Assembly (NCBI GenBank): GCA_013812265.1
Contig: JACCTQ010000221.1
Location: 1 to 35,796, forward strand
Source of the DNA: Actinomycetota bacterium
Lineage (GTDB): Bacteria; Actinomycetota; Thermoleophilia; Gaiellales; Gaiellaceae
Direction: 5' to 3'
DNA length: 35,796 bases
The translations under genes were made by a program, and so were the position numbers. How positions within the stretch are numbered: the stretch's first letter is position 1; every line of letters starts with the position of its first letter. A model generated the notes under the pieces. It searched no databases. It was not told the origin of the DNA and saw nothing but the letters and a program-made list of their open reading frames with translations. Positions 25,347-32,692 of the stretch are shown here, piece after piece.

Positions 25347-26557
25347 GTTTCTGCACGCCATGCTCGGATCGCGGCCACGACGTGCTCGAGCGCAGGGGAG
25401 TCCAGATCCTGGTGGATCGGAAGGGCGAGGACGTGGGTCTTGAGGAACGTGGCGTCGGGGAAGTCGCCGGCCGGGCAGGCTGGATGAAACTCGCTCCAGA
25501 AGAGCTCCGTGCCGATACCGCGGCGGGCGAAGTGCTCCTGGAGAGACGGGGCGTCGTCCGACACCACCGGAAGACAGAGGGGGCAGACACCGTCAGGGAG
25601 CTCGGGATGAAGCGGCCGCATGCCGCCGAGCCGGCGGATTTCCGCCGCGAGGAGGGTGTAGTTGCGCCGTCGGCGAGCCGCGATGGCCCGGTGGTCGCTT
25701 CGGCTCGCGATCAGCAGGGCCGGAGCGGACATCGTCAGCGCCGCGCTCGCGCCGTCGAAGCTGACGTGGGGATTGCCGCTCGCGACTGCGGGCGGCGGCG
25801 GCGGGATCACCGCCGGCAGCCGCTTCACGGCCGCTGCCGCCACGTCGACCGCGTAGCGCTTCAAGAATCTGCCTGCGCGGCCGTGGCGCAGTACGAGGCG
25901 GGCGCGCACGCTGAGCCGGATCCAGTCGAGCGAGCGTCGAAGCGGCGGCTGCACCCCGCCGCCTGTCACCCTTAGGCGTCCGTTCATCCGCGTGGCCGCT
26001 CCGTCGGGTATGGGAAGCGTCTTCCAGAGGCTGAAGACGGCGATGTCGCCGTACGTGCCCAGCGGGCGGCCGCCCGGGCTGGAGTAGAGCGCGTGCGCGC
26101 AGTCCTCGATCAGGAGCAGCCCCCGTGCGCGGCAGAGCTCGACGATCGCCTGCAGCTCGGGTTGCGGGAAGCCGAAGTAGTGCGTCACGATCACAGCACG
26201 CGTCCCCCCGTCGATGGATTCCCGGAGGTGTTGGAGGTCGACGCAAGTCTCTCGGTCGACGCGGTAGAAGCGCACGCCTGCCGCCGCCTTCAGCACGGCA
26301 TCGACCTCCGCACCGCAGTTGTACGAGGGCAGGAGGACGTTTTCCCCGGGTTCAGGCGCTAGGGCTCGCACGGTCTGCCAGATGGCATCCCGTGCCTTCG
26401 CGTGGAAGCTCACGCGACGACCATCGATGGGTTCCGGCAGGCGGCCGCCCAGGGGGCGGCGAGCCAGGGCGAGCGGGGAGACCGTGGGCATCGTCCCGAC
26501 CACAGGCGCGCGCGGGGACGGGGGCCTCGTGCTCATGCGGCCGGCCCGTGCTCGCAT
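25343..26557 (-). CDS. DegT/DnrJ/EryC1-type PLP aminotransferase
   Basis: 404 aa. Enzymes of this family usually aminate keto-sugars, giving amino sugars. The lysine is Lys179 in FSLWKTLPIPDG; Asp152 in IEDCAHALYSS binds the pyridine nitrogen; LLPSYNCGAEVDAVLKA contacts the phosphate. TELFWSEFHP near the C-terminus fits the family. ATG 26557 has GAAGG about 9 nt upstream; ATGs at 26536 and 26491 are alternatives, and the first 40 residues are low-complexity. It follows the GAF gene by 19 nt and overlaps the glycosyltransferase gene, so an amino sugar or amino-cyclitol is a reasonable inference. Confidence 0.87.
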   Translation of the reverse strand: MRARAGRMSTRPPSPRAPVVGTMPTVSPLALARRPLGGRLPEPIDGRRVSFHAKARDAIWQTVRALAPEPGENVLLPSYNCGAEVDAVLKAAAGVRFYRVDRETCVDLQHLRESIDGGTRAVIVTHYFGFPQPELQAIVELCRARGLLLIEDCAHALYSSPGGRPLGTYGDIAVFSLWKTLPIPDGAATRMNGRLRVTGGGVQPPLRRSLDWIRLSVRARLVLRHGRAGRFLKRYAVDVAAAAVKRLPAVIPPPPPAVASGNPHVSFDGASAALTMSAPALLIASRSDHRAIAARRRRNYTLLAAEIRRLGGMRPLHPELPDGVCPLCLPVVSDDAPSLQEHFARRGIGTELFWSEFHPACPAGDFPDATFLKTHVLALPIHQDLDSPALEHVVAAIRAWRAET

Positions 26558-26576
26558 GCGCCAGGCCTTCTGGGTT

Positions 26577-27137
26577 CTAAAGCCGGTACGACATCCGCGA
26601 GGTCACGACCGCGTCCGCGAGGCGGGCGTAGAGGCGCGCGTTCTCCACCGCGATGGCGGCGTGGTTGGCGAGCGCGCCCGCCACCTTCTCGTCCATGGCG
26701 TCGAAGGCGCCTGCTCGCTTGTTGATCACCTCGATCACGCCGATCGTCCGTTCCCTCGTCGTCATCGGCACGGCGAGGATGCTTCGCGTCTCGAACCCGG
26801 TCTTCTCGTCGATCCCGCCGTAGAAGCGGGGATCCGACTTCGGGTCGTCGACAACGAGGGGCTCGCCGTGCTCGACCACCCATCCAGCGATCCCCTGGCC
26901 CGCAGGAACGCGCTCGCGCGCCACGGCTTCTCCCGGCGCGCCGGTGGCGACCTCGACGGTGAGCTCGCCCGCGGCCTCGTCCAGCAGCAGCAGCGAGCTC
27001 GTCTCGGCCCCGGTGAGCTCGGTCGCCGACGACATGATGTGCCCGAGCAGGGCGTCGAGCTCGAGCGTGGAGTTCATGAGCGACGAGATCTCGAGCAGCC
27101 GCTCGAGCGTCGCCGCGTCGGTTTGGCGTTCCGCCAT
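26577..27137 (-). CDS. GAF domain protein
   Basis: 186 aa. A short N-terminal helix is followed by one GAF domain (about residues 25-175): ETSSLLLLDEAAGELTVEVA, IAGWVVEHGEPLVVDD, FETRSILAVPM and GVIEVINK. It has no kinase, GGDEF or HTH output domain, so it is a stand-alone ligand or redox sensor that must act through a partner. A strong AAGGAGG overlaps the accC stop region 6 nt before the ATG, tying its expression to the carboxylase genes. The ligand is not predictable. Confidence 0.85.
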   Translation of the reverse strand: MAERQTDAATLERLLEISSLMNSTLELDALLGHIMSSATELTGAETSSLLLLDEAAGELTVEVATGAPGEAVARERVPAGQGIAGWVVEHGEPLVVDDPKSDPRFYGGIDEKTGFETRSILAVPMTTRERTIGVIEVINKRAGAFDAMDEKVAGALANHAAIAVENARLYARLADAVVTSRMSYRL

Positions 27138-27146
27138 CGATCCTCC

Positions 27147-28523
27147 TTATCCGGTTGCGGCCGCGAGCTGCTTCTCCTCGGCCATGAACTGCTCGACGAA
27201 ATCGGTCGTGACGTCCCCGGAGCGGAACTGGGGGTGCCTGAGGATGCGCTGGTGGAACGGGATCGTCGTCTTCACCCCGCGTCCCGAGATGTCGAACTCG
27301 GCCAGGGCCCGTTCCATGCGGTCGATCGCGCGCTCTCGGTCGGGCGCCCAGACGATCAGCTTGGCGATCAGCGAGTCGTAGAAGGGGCTGACCGTCCAGC
27401 CGGGGTAGCAGTGGGAATCGACACGCGTCCACGGGCCGCCGGGCGCCACGTAGGTGTCGAGCCGCCCCGCCGTGGGGGCGAAGTTCATGTCGGGGTCCTC
27501 CGCGTTGATCCGGCATTCGATCGCATGACCCTTGAAGACGACTTCGTCCTGGGTGACGGAGAGCTTTTCGCCGGCGGCCACGCGGATCTGCTCCTGGATC
27601 AGGTCGCAGTCGGTGATCATCTCGCTGACCGGGTGCTCGACCTGGATACGCGCGTTCATCTCCATGAAGGCGAGATTGCCGTCGTGGTCGAGCAGGAACT
27701 CCATCGTCCCAGCTCCGGTGTAGCCGATCGACAGCGCGCCGGCGACGGCCCGCTCGCCGATGTCCTTCCTCATCTCCGGCGTGAGGTGGACCGAGGGCGC
27801 CTCTTCGATCAGCTTCTGGTGGCGGCGCTGCACCGAGCAGTCGCGCTCGCCGAAGTAGACCCCGCTTCCGTGTGAGTCGCACACGAGCTGCACTTCGGTG
27901 TGGTAGGGCGCCTCCAGATAGCGCTCGACGTAGACGGCGCTGTCCTTGAACACCGCCTGTGCCGTCGCGCGGGTCGAGCGGTAGAGGCTCGGCAGCTCGT
28001 CCCGGCTCCAGACGACCGACATGCCGCGCCCGCCACCGCCGGCCACCGCCTTGATGATCACCGGATACCCGATGTCGTCGGCGATGTCGCGCGCCTCGTC
28101 GACCGTGTTGACCGGATCGACGGTGCCGGGAAGGAGCGGCAGCCCGGCCTTGGACATCAGGTCGCGTGCCGTGGCCTTGTCGCCGACTTTCTCCATCACG
28201 TCCGGCTTGGGGCCGATGAACGTCATGCCCTCGTTCTCGCAGATCTCTGCGAAATACGGATCCTCCGACAGGAAGCCGTAGCCGGGGTGGATCGCGTCCG
28301 CTCCGGTCTTCTGGGCGGCGCCGATGATGCTCGGGATGTGCAGGTAGCTTCGGCCTACGGCCGGCGGGCCGATCTGCACCGCCTCGTCGGCCAGTCGCAC
28401 GACGGCCGACTCGGCGTCCACCGTCGAGTAGACGGCGACGGACTTGATTCCGAGCTCACGACAGGCGCGGGCGACCCGCAGCGCGATCTCGCCGCGGTTC
28501 GCGATGAGGACCTTCTCGAACAC
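27147..28523 (-). CDS. accC: acetyl-CoA carboxylase, biotin carboxylase subunit
   Basis: 458 aa, full length. It carboxylates biotin on AccB using ATP and bicarbonate. It starts FEKVLIANRGEIALRVARA, then HPGYGFLSED, the glycine-rich VIIKAVAGGGGRGM loop, FGERDCSVQRRHQKLIEEAP, EMNARIQVEHPV and GHAIECRINAEDP, all standard for biotin carboxylase. There is no fused BCCP domain. The GTG at 28523 abuts the accB stop (TAGGTG). It forms an operon with accDA and accB, producing malonyl-CoA, the substrate of the PKS and of fatty acid synthesis. Confidence 0.95.
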   Translation of the reverse strand: MFEKVLIANRGEIALRVARACRELGIKSVAVYSTVDAESAVVRLADEAVQIGPPAVGRSYLHIPSIIGAAQKTGADAIHPGYGFLSEDPYFAEICENEGMTFIGPKPDVMEKVGDKATARDLMSKAGLPLLPGTVDPVNTVDEARDIADDIGYPVIIKAVAGGGGRGMSVVWSRDELPSLYRSTRATAQAVFKDSAVYVERYLEAPYHTEVQLVCDSHGSGVYFGERDCSVQRRHQKLIEEAPSVHLTPEMRKDIGERAVAGALSIGYTGAGTMEFLLDHDGNLAFMEMNARIQVEHPVSEMITDCDLIQEQIRVAAGEKLSVTQDEVVFKGHAIECRINAEDPDMNFAPTAGRLDTYVAPGGPWTRVDSHCYPGWTVSPFYDSLIAKLIVWAPDRERAIDRMERALAEFDISGRGVKTTIPFHQRILRHPQFRSGDVTTDFVEQFMAEEKQLAAATG

Positions 28524-29006
28524 CTACTCGACCGGCTCCAGGAGCATCAGCGGCTGCTCGAACTCGACCCAGTCGCCGTCGGTGCAGAGGATTTGCGCGA
28601 CGCGCCCCGCCTGGTCGGCCTTCACGTGGTTCATCAGCTTCATCGCCTCGACGATCCCGACCGTCTGGCCCTCGTCCACCACGTCGCCCTCCTCCACGAA
28701 CGCCTTGGCCCCGGGCTGCGCGGCCCGGTAGAACGTCCCGACGAGCGGTGAGACGACCGGGTGGCGCCCGTCCAGCTCGGCGCCTTCGTCGGCGTCCGGC
28801 GCCGCCGCGGCGCCCGCCGTGCCGGCAGCGGGGGGAACGACGGTGCCCGCGACTCGCTCGATCTCGATCTTCGTTCCGGCGGCCTCGACGGAGAACCGCT
28901 GGACGGTGCTTCCCTCGAGGCGCTTGACGAGGTCGCGCGCCTCCTCCCAGACGGTGCGGACAAACTCCTGCTCGCCGCCGGGCGGCGTGCTGTTCGGCTC
29001 GGTCAT
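28524..29006 (-). CDS. accB: biotin carboxyl carrier protein of acetyl-CoA carboxylase
   Basis: 160 aa. It carries biotin between the carboxylase and carboxyltransferase. The biotinylation motif EAMKLMN places the modified lysine at 123. The thumb-containing segment VVSPLVGTFYRAAQPGA is that of the AccB type. An Ala/Pro-rich flexible linker (about 55-80) joins the N-terminal interaction segment to the biotinyl domain. ATG 29006 overlaps the accDA stop (ATGA). Confidence 0.95.
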   Translation of the reverse strand: MTEPNSTPPGGEQEFVRTVWEEARDLVKRLEGSTVQRFSVEAAGTKIEIERVAGTVVPPAAGTAGAAAAPDADEGAELDGRHPVVSPLVGTFYRAAQPGAKAFVEEGDVVDEGQTVGIVEAMKLMNHVKADQAGRVAQILCTDGDWVEFEQPLMLLEPVE

Positions 29007-30715
29007 TCGCTCTCTCCGATCGGGGGCAGGGTGGGTTGACGGCCGGGTGCGCCGAACTTGCGGAAGCGGTCGTAGCGCTGCTCCACGAGCTCGTCCGGAG
29101 CGACGCGGACGAGATCCCGCATGCAGGCGACCACCGCCGTCTTCAAGTTGGCCGCGGCCGACGGGGGATCGATATGCGCCCCGCCCTCCGGCTCGGGGAC
29201 GACGGCGTCCATGATCCCCAGGCGAAGCAGGTCGGCGGCTGTTATGCGCAGCGCGGCGGCGGCTCGAGGGGCCTGAGCGGCGTCCTTGAAGAGGATGGTC
29301 GAGCAGCCCTCGGGGGTGATCACGGAGTAATACGAGTTCTCCATCATCAGCACGCGATCGGCGACGGCGAGCGCAAGCGCGCCGCCGCTGCCGCCCTCGC
29401 CGGTGACGACGGTGACGATCGGCACCGGCAGGCGTGACATCTTCATGATGCTCTCGGCGATCGCGATCGACTGCCCACGGGCCTCCGCCCCGAGGCCGGG
29501 ATAGGCCCCCGGGGTGTCCACGAAGGTCACGATCGGCATGCCGAACCTGGCCGCGTGCTGCATCAAGCGCATCCCTTTCCGGTAGCCCTCGGGGTTCGGC
29601 ATGCCGAAGTTCCGCTCCATCATCTCGCTCGTCGTGTGGCCCTTCTGGTGACCGATCACGGCCACCGCCAGGTCGCCGAGGCGGCCGATTCCGCCGACGA
29701 TCGCCGCGTCCTGCTCGAACAGCCTGTCGCCCGCCAGCTCGACGAACTCGTCGAAGATGTACCCGACGTACTCGAGCGTGTTCGGCCGCTCGATGTTGCG
29801 TGCGAGCTGCACGATGTCCCAGGCGGGGCGCCTGGATACCGTCTCCGGATCGGACAGCGGCTCGGCGCCCTCGGTCTCCGGGAGCTCCCCGGCTAGGTCG
29901 TGCAGCTGGAGGAGCTTCCGGAGCACTCCCTGCAGGTTCTCCCGGGGCTCGACGAGGTCGAGCATGCCGTGGTCGAGCAGGAACTCGGAGGTCTGGAAAC
30001 CCTCGGGCAGCTGCTGACGGATGGTCTGCTCGATCACCTTGGGACCGGCGAAGCCGATATAGCTGTTCGGCTCGGCGATCAGCACGTCGCCGAGCGTGGC
30101 GAACGACGCGCTCACCCCGCCGAAGGTGGGGTCGGTCAGCAGGCAGACGACGAGCACGCCCTCCTCGTGCAGCCTGGCGAGCGCGGCGCTCGTCTTCGCC
30201 ATCTGCATCAGCGACACGCACCCCTCCTGCATGCGCGCGCCGCCCGAGGCGCAGACGACGAGGAGCGGGATCCGGCGCTCGAGCGCCAGCTCGGCGGCGC
30301 GGGTGACGCCCTCGCCGACCGCGCTCCCCATGCTCCCGCCGACGAACGCGAAGTCCATGACGGCGAGGACCAGGGGGTGGCCGCCGACCGTGGCGGTGCC
30401 GTAGACGATGCCCTCCTGCCTGCCCGTCTTGCGCTGTGCGTCCGCGATTCGCTGTGCGTAGGGCTTGGAGTCGACGAACCCGATCACGTCGAGCGGCTCC
30501 AGGTCGGCGCTCAGATCGACGAAACTGTCCTCGTCGAGCAGCTGCTCGAGCCGCGATGCGACCGGAATCCGGAAGTGGTAGTTGCACTCGGGGCAAACGC
30601 CGAGGTTGCGGCGCAAACGCTTGTGATAGACGAACGCGTCGCACGACGGGCACTTCGTCCACTGGGCCTCCTCGGCCCGCGGCGGTGCGGCGACCTCAGT
30701 CAAGTGACCCCGCAT
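29003..30715 (-). CDS. accDA: acetyl-CoA carboxylase carboxyltransferase, AccD-AccA fusion
   Basis: 570 aa. It transfers the carboxyl group from biotin to acetyl-CoA. The first half (about 1-285) is the beta subunit, with a zinc ribbon of Cys22, Cys25, Cys41 and Cys44, plus MDFAFVGGSMGS and ASGGARMQEG. The second half is the alpha subunit, including FVDTPGAYPGLGAEARGQ and VVTGEGGSGGALA. The two are separate genes in Escherichia coli, so this is a natural in-frame fusion with no frameshift. ATG 30715 is chosen because no in-frame ATG or GTG with a ribosome-binding site is closer to the zinc ribbon; it overlaps the TPR gene by 20 nt. Confidence 0.94.
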   Translation of the reverse strand: MRGHLTEVAAPPRAEEAQWTKCPSCDAFVYHKRLRRNLGVCPECNYHFRIPVASRLEQLLDEDSFVDLSADLEPLDVIGFVDSKPYAQRIADAQRKTGRQEGIVYGTATVGGHPLVLAVMDFAFVGGSMGSAVGEGVTRAAELALERRIPLLVVCASGGARMQEGCVSLMQMAKTSAALARLHEEGVLVVCLLTDPTFGGVSASFATLGDVLIAEPNSYIGFAGPKVIEQTIRQQLPEGFQTSEFLLDHGMLDLVEPRENLQGVLRKLLQLHDLAGELPETEGAEPLSDPETVSRRPAWDIVQLARNIERPNTLEYVGYIFDEFVELAGDRLFEQDAAIVGGIGRLGDLAVAVIGHQKGHTTSEMMERNFGMPNPEGYRKGMRLMQHAARFGMPIVTFVDTPGAYPGLGAEARGQSIAIAESIMKMSRLPVPIVTVVTGEGGSGGALALAVADRVLMMENSYYSVITPEGCSTILFKDAAQAPRAAAALRITAADLLRLGIMDAVVPEPEGGAHIDPPSAAANLKTAVVACMRDLVRVAPDELVEQRYDRFRKFGAPGRQPTLPPIGESE

Positions 30716-31373
30716 GGTGACGGCGGTGCTCGGTGCGAGACCTGGCGAGGGCGTCAGCGATCGCGGGGCGCTCGGGCGTCGGTCGGTCGCCCGCTCCGAA
30801 CACCTGGGCCACCACGAAAGCGAGCACGTCGGTGGTGCGTCCAAGCCGGTCGACCCGCGTCGCATCGACTGCGAGGTCGAGGGCGCGACGCCATCGCCCT
30901 CGCCGGATCTCGATCTCGATCAGGCCGTGCTGCGCGTACGGAACGTCGTGCTCCGGGTCGTCGTCGAACTCGAGCAGGCGCCGGAACGCGGCCTCGGCCT
31001 CGTCGAGCCGCTCGAGCTCGAGGGCGAGGTCGGCCACGTCGATTGCGGCCAGGGGATCCGCCGGGCGGGCTTCGGCGAGCGACTGCGCGGCTTCGAAAGC
31101 CTCGTCCCGCCGGCCCTCGCGGCGATGGATCTCGACGAGTGCGCGGAGGGCATCGACGTTCCCGGGCTCCCGTTCGAGTGCCTTGCCGAAGCAGGAGATC
31201 GCCTCGGCCGTGTCACCGGCCGCAAACGAGAGCTGGCCGAAGTCCACGAGCACGGAAGCATCGTCAGGCCGGAGCTCGAGCGCGCGGCGGTACGCGCTAC
31301 GAGCGCCCTCGAGATCGCCCTCTTCGAGGCTGGCCCTTGCCTCCTCGACGACCTGCTCGGCCCCGGCGTTCAT
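30696..31373 (-). CDS. TPR-repeat protein
   Basis: 225 aa. It has three or more tetratricopeptide repeats: ARASLEEGDLEGARSAYRRA, VLVDFGQLSFAAGDTAEAIS and a third around LRALVEIHRREGRRDEA, followed by a helical extension. TPR proteins mediate protein-protein contacts; no catalytic motif is present. It lies between the TcmI cyclase gene (67-nt gap) and accDA (20-nt overlap), so it is probably co-transcribed with both. It could scaffold the carboxylase or PKS enzymes, but that is speculative. Confidence 0.8.
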   Translation of the reverse strand: MNAGAEQVVEEARASLEEGDLEGARSAYRRALELRPDDASVLVDFGQLSFAAGDTAEAISCFGKALEREPGNVDALRALVEIHRREGRRDEAFEAAQSLAEARPADPLAAIDVADLALELERLDEAEAAFRRLLEFDDDPEHDVPYAQHGLIEIEIRRGRWRRALDLAVDATRVDRLGRTTDVLAFVVAQVFGAGDRPTPERPAIADALARSRTEHRRHHAGSLD

Positions 31374-31440
31374 CTATGCGTCCTCGCCTGGCGGGATTAC
31401 CCGCGCGTCATCCACCGTCGACCACTTCCCGGACAGGACC

Positions 31441-31782
31441 CTAGTCCCCGTCGGCGTCCCAGGAGTAGAACTCCCTCGCCGTGGCGTCCTTCGGCGACCG
31501 CCAGGTCTCGGGGTCGTAGGGCGTGATGTAGTCGTCGAGCTTGCGGCTGATCTCCTTGAAGAGCGGGTGGTCGCGTACCTGGTCGACCGCCTGCTCGAAG
31601 TCCTCGTCCATCTCGACGTAGTGAACGTAGACGTCGCCGAGGACGAAGAGGCTGCGGTGCCGAACCCCCGCGAGCTCCGGCAACTCGGACCGGTCCGACT
31701 CGGCGAAGATCTCGGCCACCTTGTCTTCGGAGCCCGGTTTGACCTTCGCGATGATCACACCCCGTTTGACGCGTCTCGCCAT
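31441..31782 (-). CDS. TcmI-type polyketide cyclase
   Basis: 113 aa, a dimeric alpha-beta barrel family. TcmI-type enzymes close a late ring in type II aromatic polyketides. ELPELAGVRHRSLFVLGDVY, then HYVEMDED, DHPLFKEISRKLDDYITPYD and the C-terminal AREFYSW line up with TcmI and WhiE ORFVII. No Shine-Dalgarno precedes the ATG at 31782, which lies where transcription from the promoter at 31792-31820 should start, so it is likely leaderless. It opens the 18.3-kb minus-strand run that includes acc and the decoration genes. It clearly belongs with the PKS genes about 22 kb away. Confidence 0.93.
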   Translation of the reverse strand: MARRVKRGVIIAKVKPGSEDKVAEIFAESDRSELPELAGVRHRSLFVLGDVYVHYVEMDEDFEQAVDQVRDHPLFKEISRKLDDYITPYDPETWRSPKDATAREFYSWDADGD

Positions 31783-31791
31783 CGGGCTGGG

Positions 31792-31820
31792 AGCATACGC
31801 AGTTGGACGGCGCGCGTCTA
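31792..31820 (-). promoter_or_regulatory. predicted promoter of the TcmI-acc-decoration run
   Basis: Minus strand: TAGACG (complement of 31815-31820), 17-nt spacer, TATGCT (complement of 31792-31797). Each box matches consensus 4 of 6. The predicted start near 31785 is 3 nt before the ATG of the cyclase gene, giving a leaderless transcript. It may drive much of the downstream minus-strand series. Confidence 0.5.
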
Positions 31821-31846
31821 GCGCCCTGCTTTCGCGAGCGATGGAT

Positions 31847-31852
31847 TAGGAT
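31847..31852 (+). promoter_or_regulatory. possible -10 box for the ABM monooxygenase gene
   Basis: TAGGAT fits the actinobacterial TAnnnT form, but no good -35 is found 16-18 nt upstream. If used, the leader would be about 60 nt and include the GGGAGGAG ribosome-binding site at 31908-31915. Confidence 0.3.
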
Positions 31853-31937
31853 CGACCGGGTCGGCGCGGCCTCCGCTCGTCACGGACGGACTCCGCGAGT
31901 CGCGAGTGGGAGGAGAGCAGCCATCAAGGGACGCGTC

Positions 31938-32249
31938 GTGTTCCAGTTGCGGCTGAAGCCGGGCCGTGAGAACGACTTTCTCGAGGCGTACGAAGCGATA
32001 CGGAACGAGGTCGCTGCCGGCGTCGAGGGCCACATCGTCGACCAGGTGTGTCGATCGATCGACGACCCCAACAGCTGGTTGATCACGAGCGAATGGGAGA
32101 GCATCGACACCTTCGTCGCCTGGGAGCAGACCGAGGAGCACCGCGATCTGGTGAAGCCGATGCGCGAGTGCTGGGACGAGGCGAGATCCTTCAAGTACGT
32201 GGTGGAGCTCGAGACGGTCAATCCGCGCCGGGCGGTCGGCGGGGCATAG
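31938..32249 (+). CDS. antibiotic biosynthesis monooxygenase (ABM) family protein
   Basis: About 103 aa from GTG 31938. A dimeric alpha-beta barrel family linked to quinone formation or cyclisation in type II PKS clusters. FQLRLKPGRENDFLEAYEAI, VDQVCRSIDDPNSWLITSEW and FVAWEQTEEHRDLVKPMREC match the PKS-associated subgroup. The start is doubtful. GTG 31938 has only AAGGGA upstream and cuts into the first beta strand. An in-frame ATC at 31923 has a textbook GGGAGGAG 7-9 nt upstream and would give KGRVVFQLRL, a better N-terminus for the family. The next start upstream is a TTG at 31803. It is divergent from TcmI, and 60 nt before the SchA/CurD gene. Confidence 0.87.
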   Translation: MFQLRLKPGRENDFLEAYEAIRNEVAAGVEGHIVDQVCRSIDDPNSWLITSEWESIDTFVAWEQTEEHRDLVKPMRECWDEARSFKYVVELETVNPRRAVGGA

Positions 32250-32309
32250 GCCGCCGCGCCGTTGTACGATCGCCTCGGTTAGAGCCGTTAGTCCGACGGG
32301 AGGTGTGCC

Positions 32310-32675
32310 ATGGGTGAGTACTGGGCGGTGATGTGGAACGTCAGGCTCGGGACGGAGCAGGCTGTCGAGGAGCTGTTCGAGAATTACGGGCGGCCCGATC
32401 CGGTGGTTCGCGGGGAGGACGGCTCCGAGCAGGGCCGGCTCCTCAGCACCCAGGTGTTCATGAAGGACAACACCGTGGTGCGCGTGATGGAGTTCGAGGG
32501 GGACCGCAGGGCGATCTTCGGCCATCTCCAGCGGCAGCCGATCGTGCGTGAGCTCGAGTCCAAGCTGGACGATTACCTGGAGACGCCGCGCGACATGTCG
32601 ACACCCGAGGGAGCGCAGAAGTTCTTCCGGGAGTCCGGCATGCGTTGCTTGCTCGCGCGGGGCCACGACGAGTAG
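32310..32675 (+). CDS. SchA/CurD-like domain protein (WhiE ORFI type)
   Basis: 121 aa. The SchA/CurD domain is named after spore-pigment PKS clusters; its biochemical role is not settled, but it is almost always found with them. LGTEQAVEELFENYGRPDP, STQVFMKDNTVVRVMEFEGD and HLQRQPIVRELESKLDDYL with MSTPEGAQKFFRESGM are the expected sequence. Streptomyces versions often carry the domain fused or duplicated; this copy has one. ATG 32310 follows GGGAGGT by 6 nt. It may share a transcript with the ABM gene and with the dehydrogenase 17 nt downstream. Confidence 0.9.
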   Translation: MGEYWAVMWNVRLGTEQAVEELFENYGRPDPVVRGEDGSEQGRLLSTQVFMKDNTVVRVMEFEGDRRAIFGHLQRQPIVRELESKLDDYLETPRDMSTPEGAQKFFRESGMRCLLARGHDE

Positions 32676-32692
32676 CCGGGATTGATCGTCTG

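Noticed and set aside
31374..31440. GCGGG-ATTA-CCCGC inverted repeat between the TcmI and TPR genes
   Set aside because: Only 5 bp of stem with no T-tract; too short for a confident terminator or operator.
29900..31444. Long plus-strand open frame opposite accDA and the TPR gene
   Set aside because: Antisense of conserved coding sequence with no recognisable motif; composition is that of a shadow frame.
32250..32309. TACGAT box and imperfect GTTAG repeats upstream of the SchA/CurD gene
   Set aside because: No -35 partner at the right distance and the repeats are only 5-7 nt, so no promoter or operator is called.
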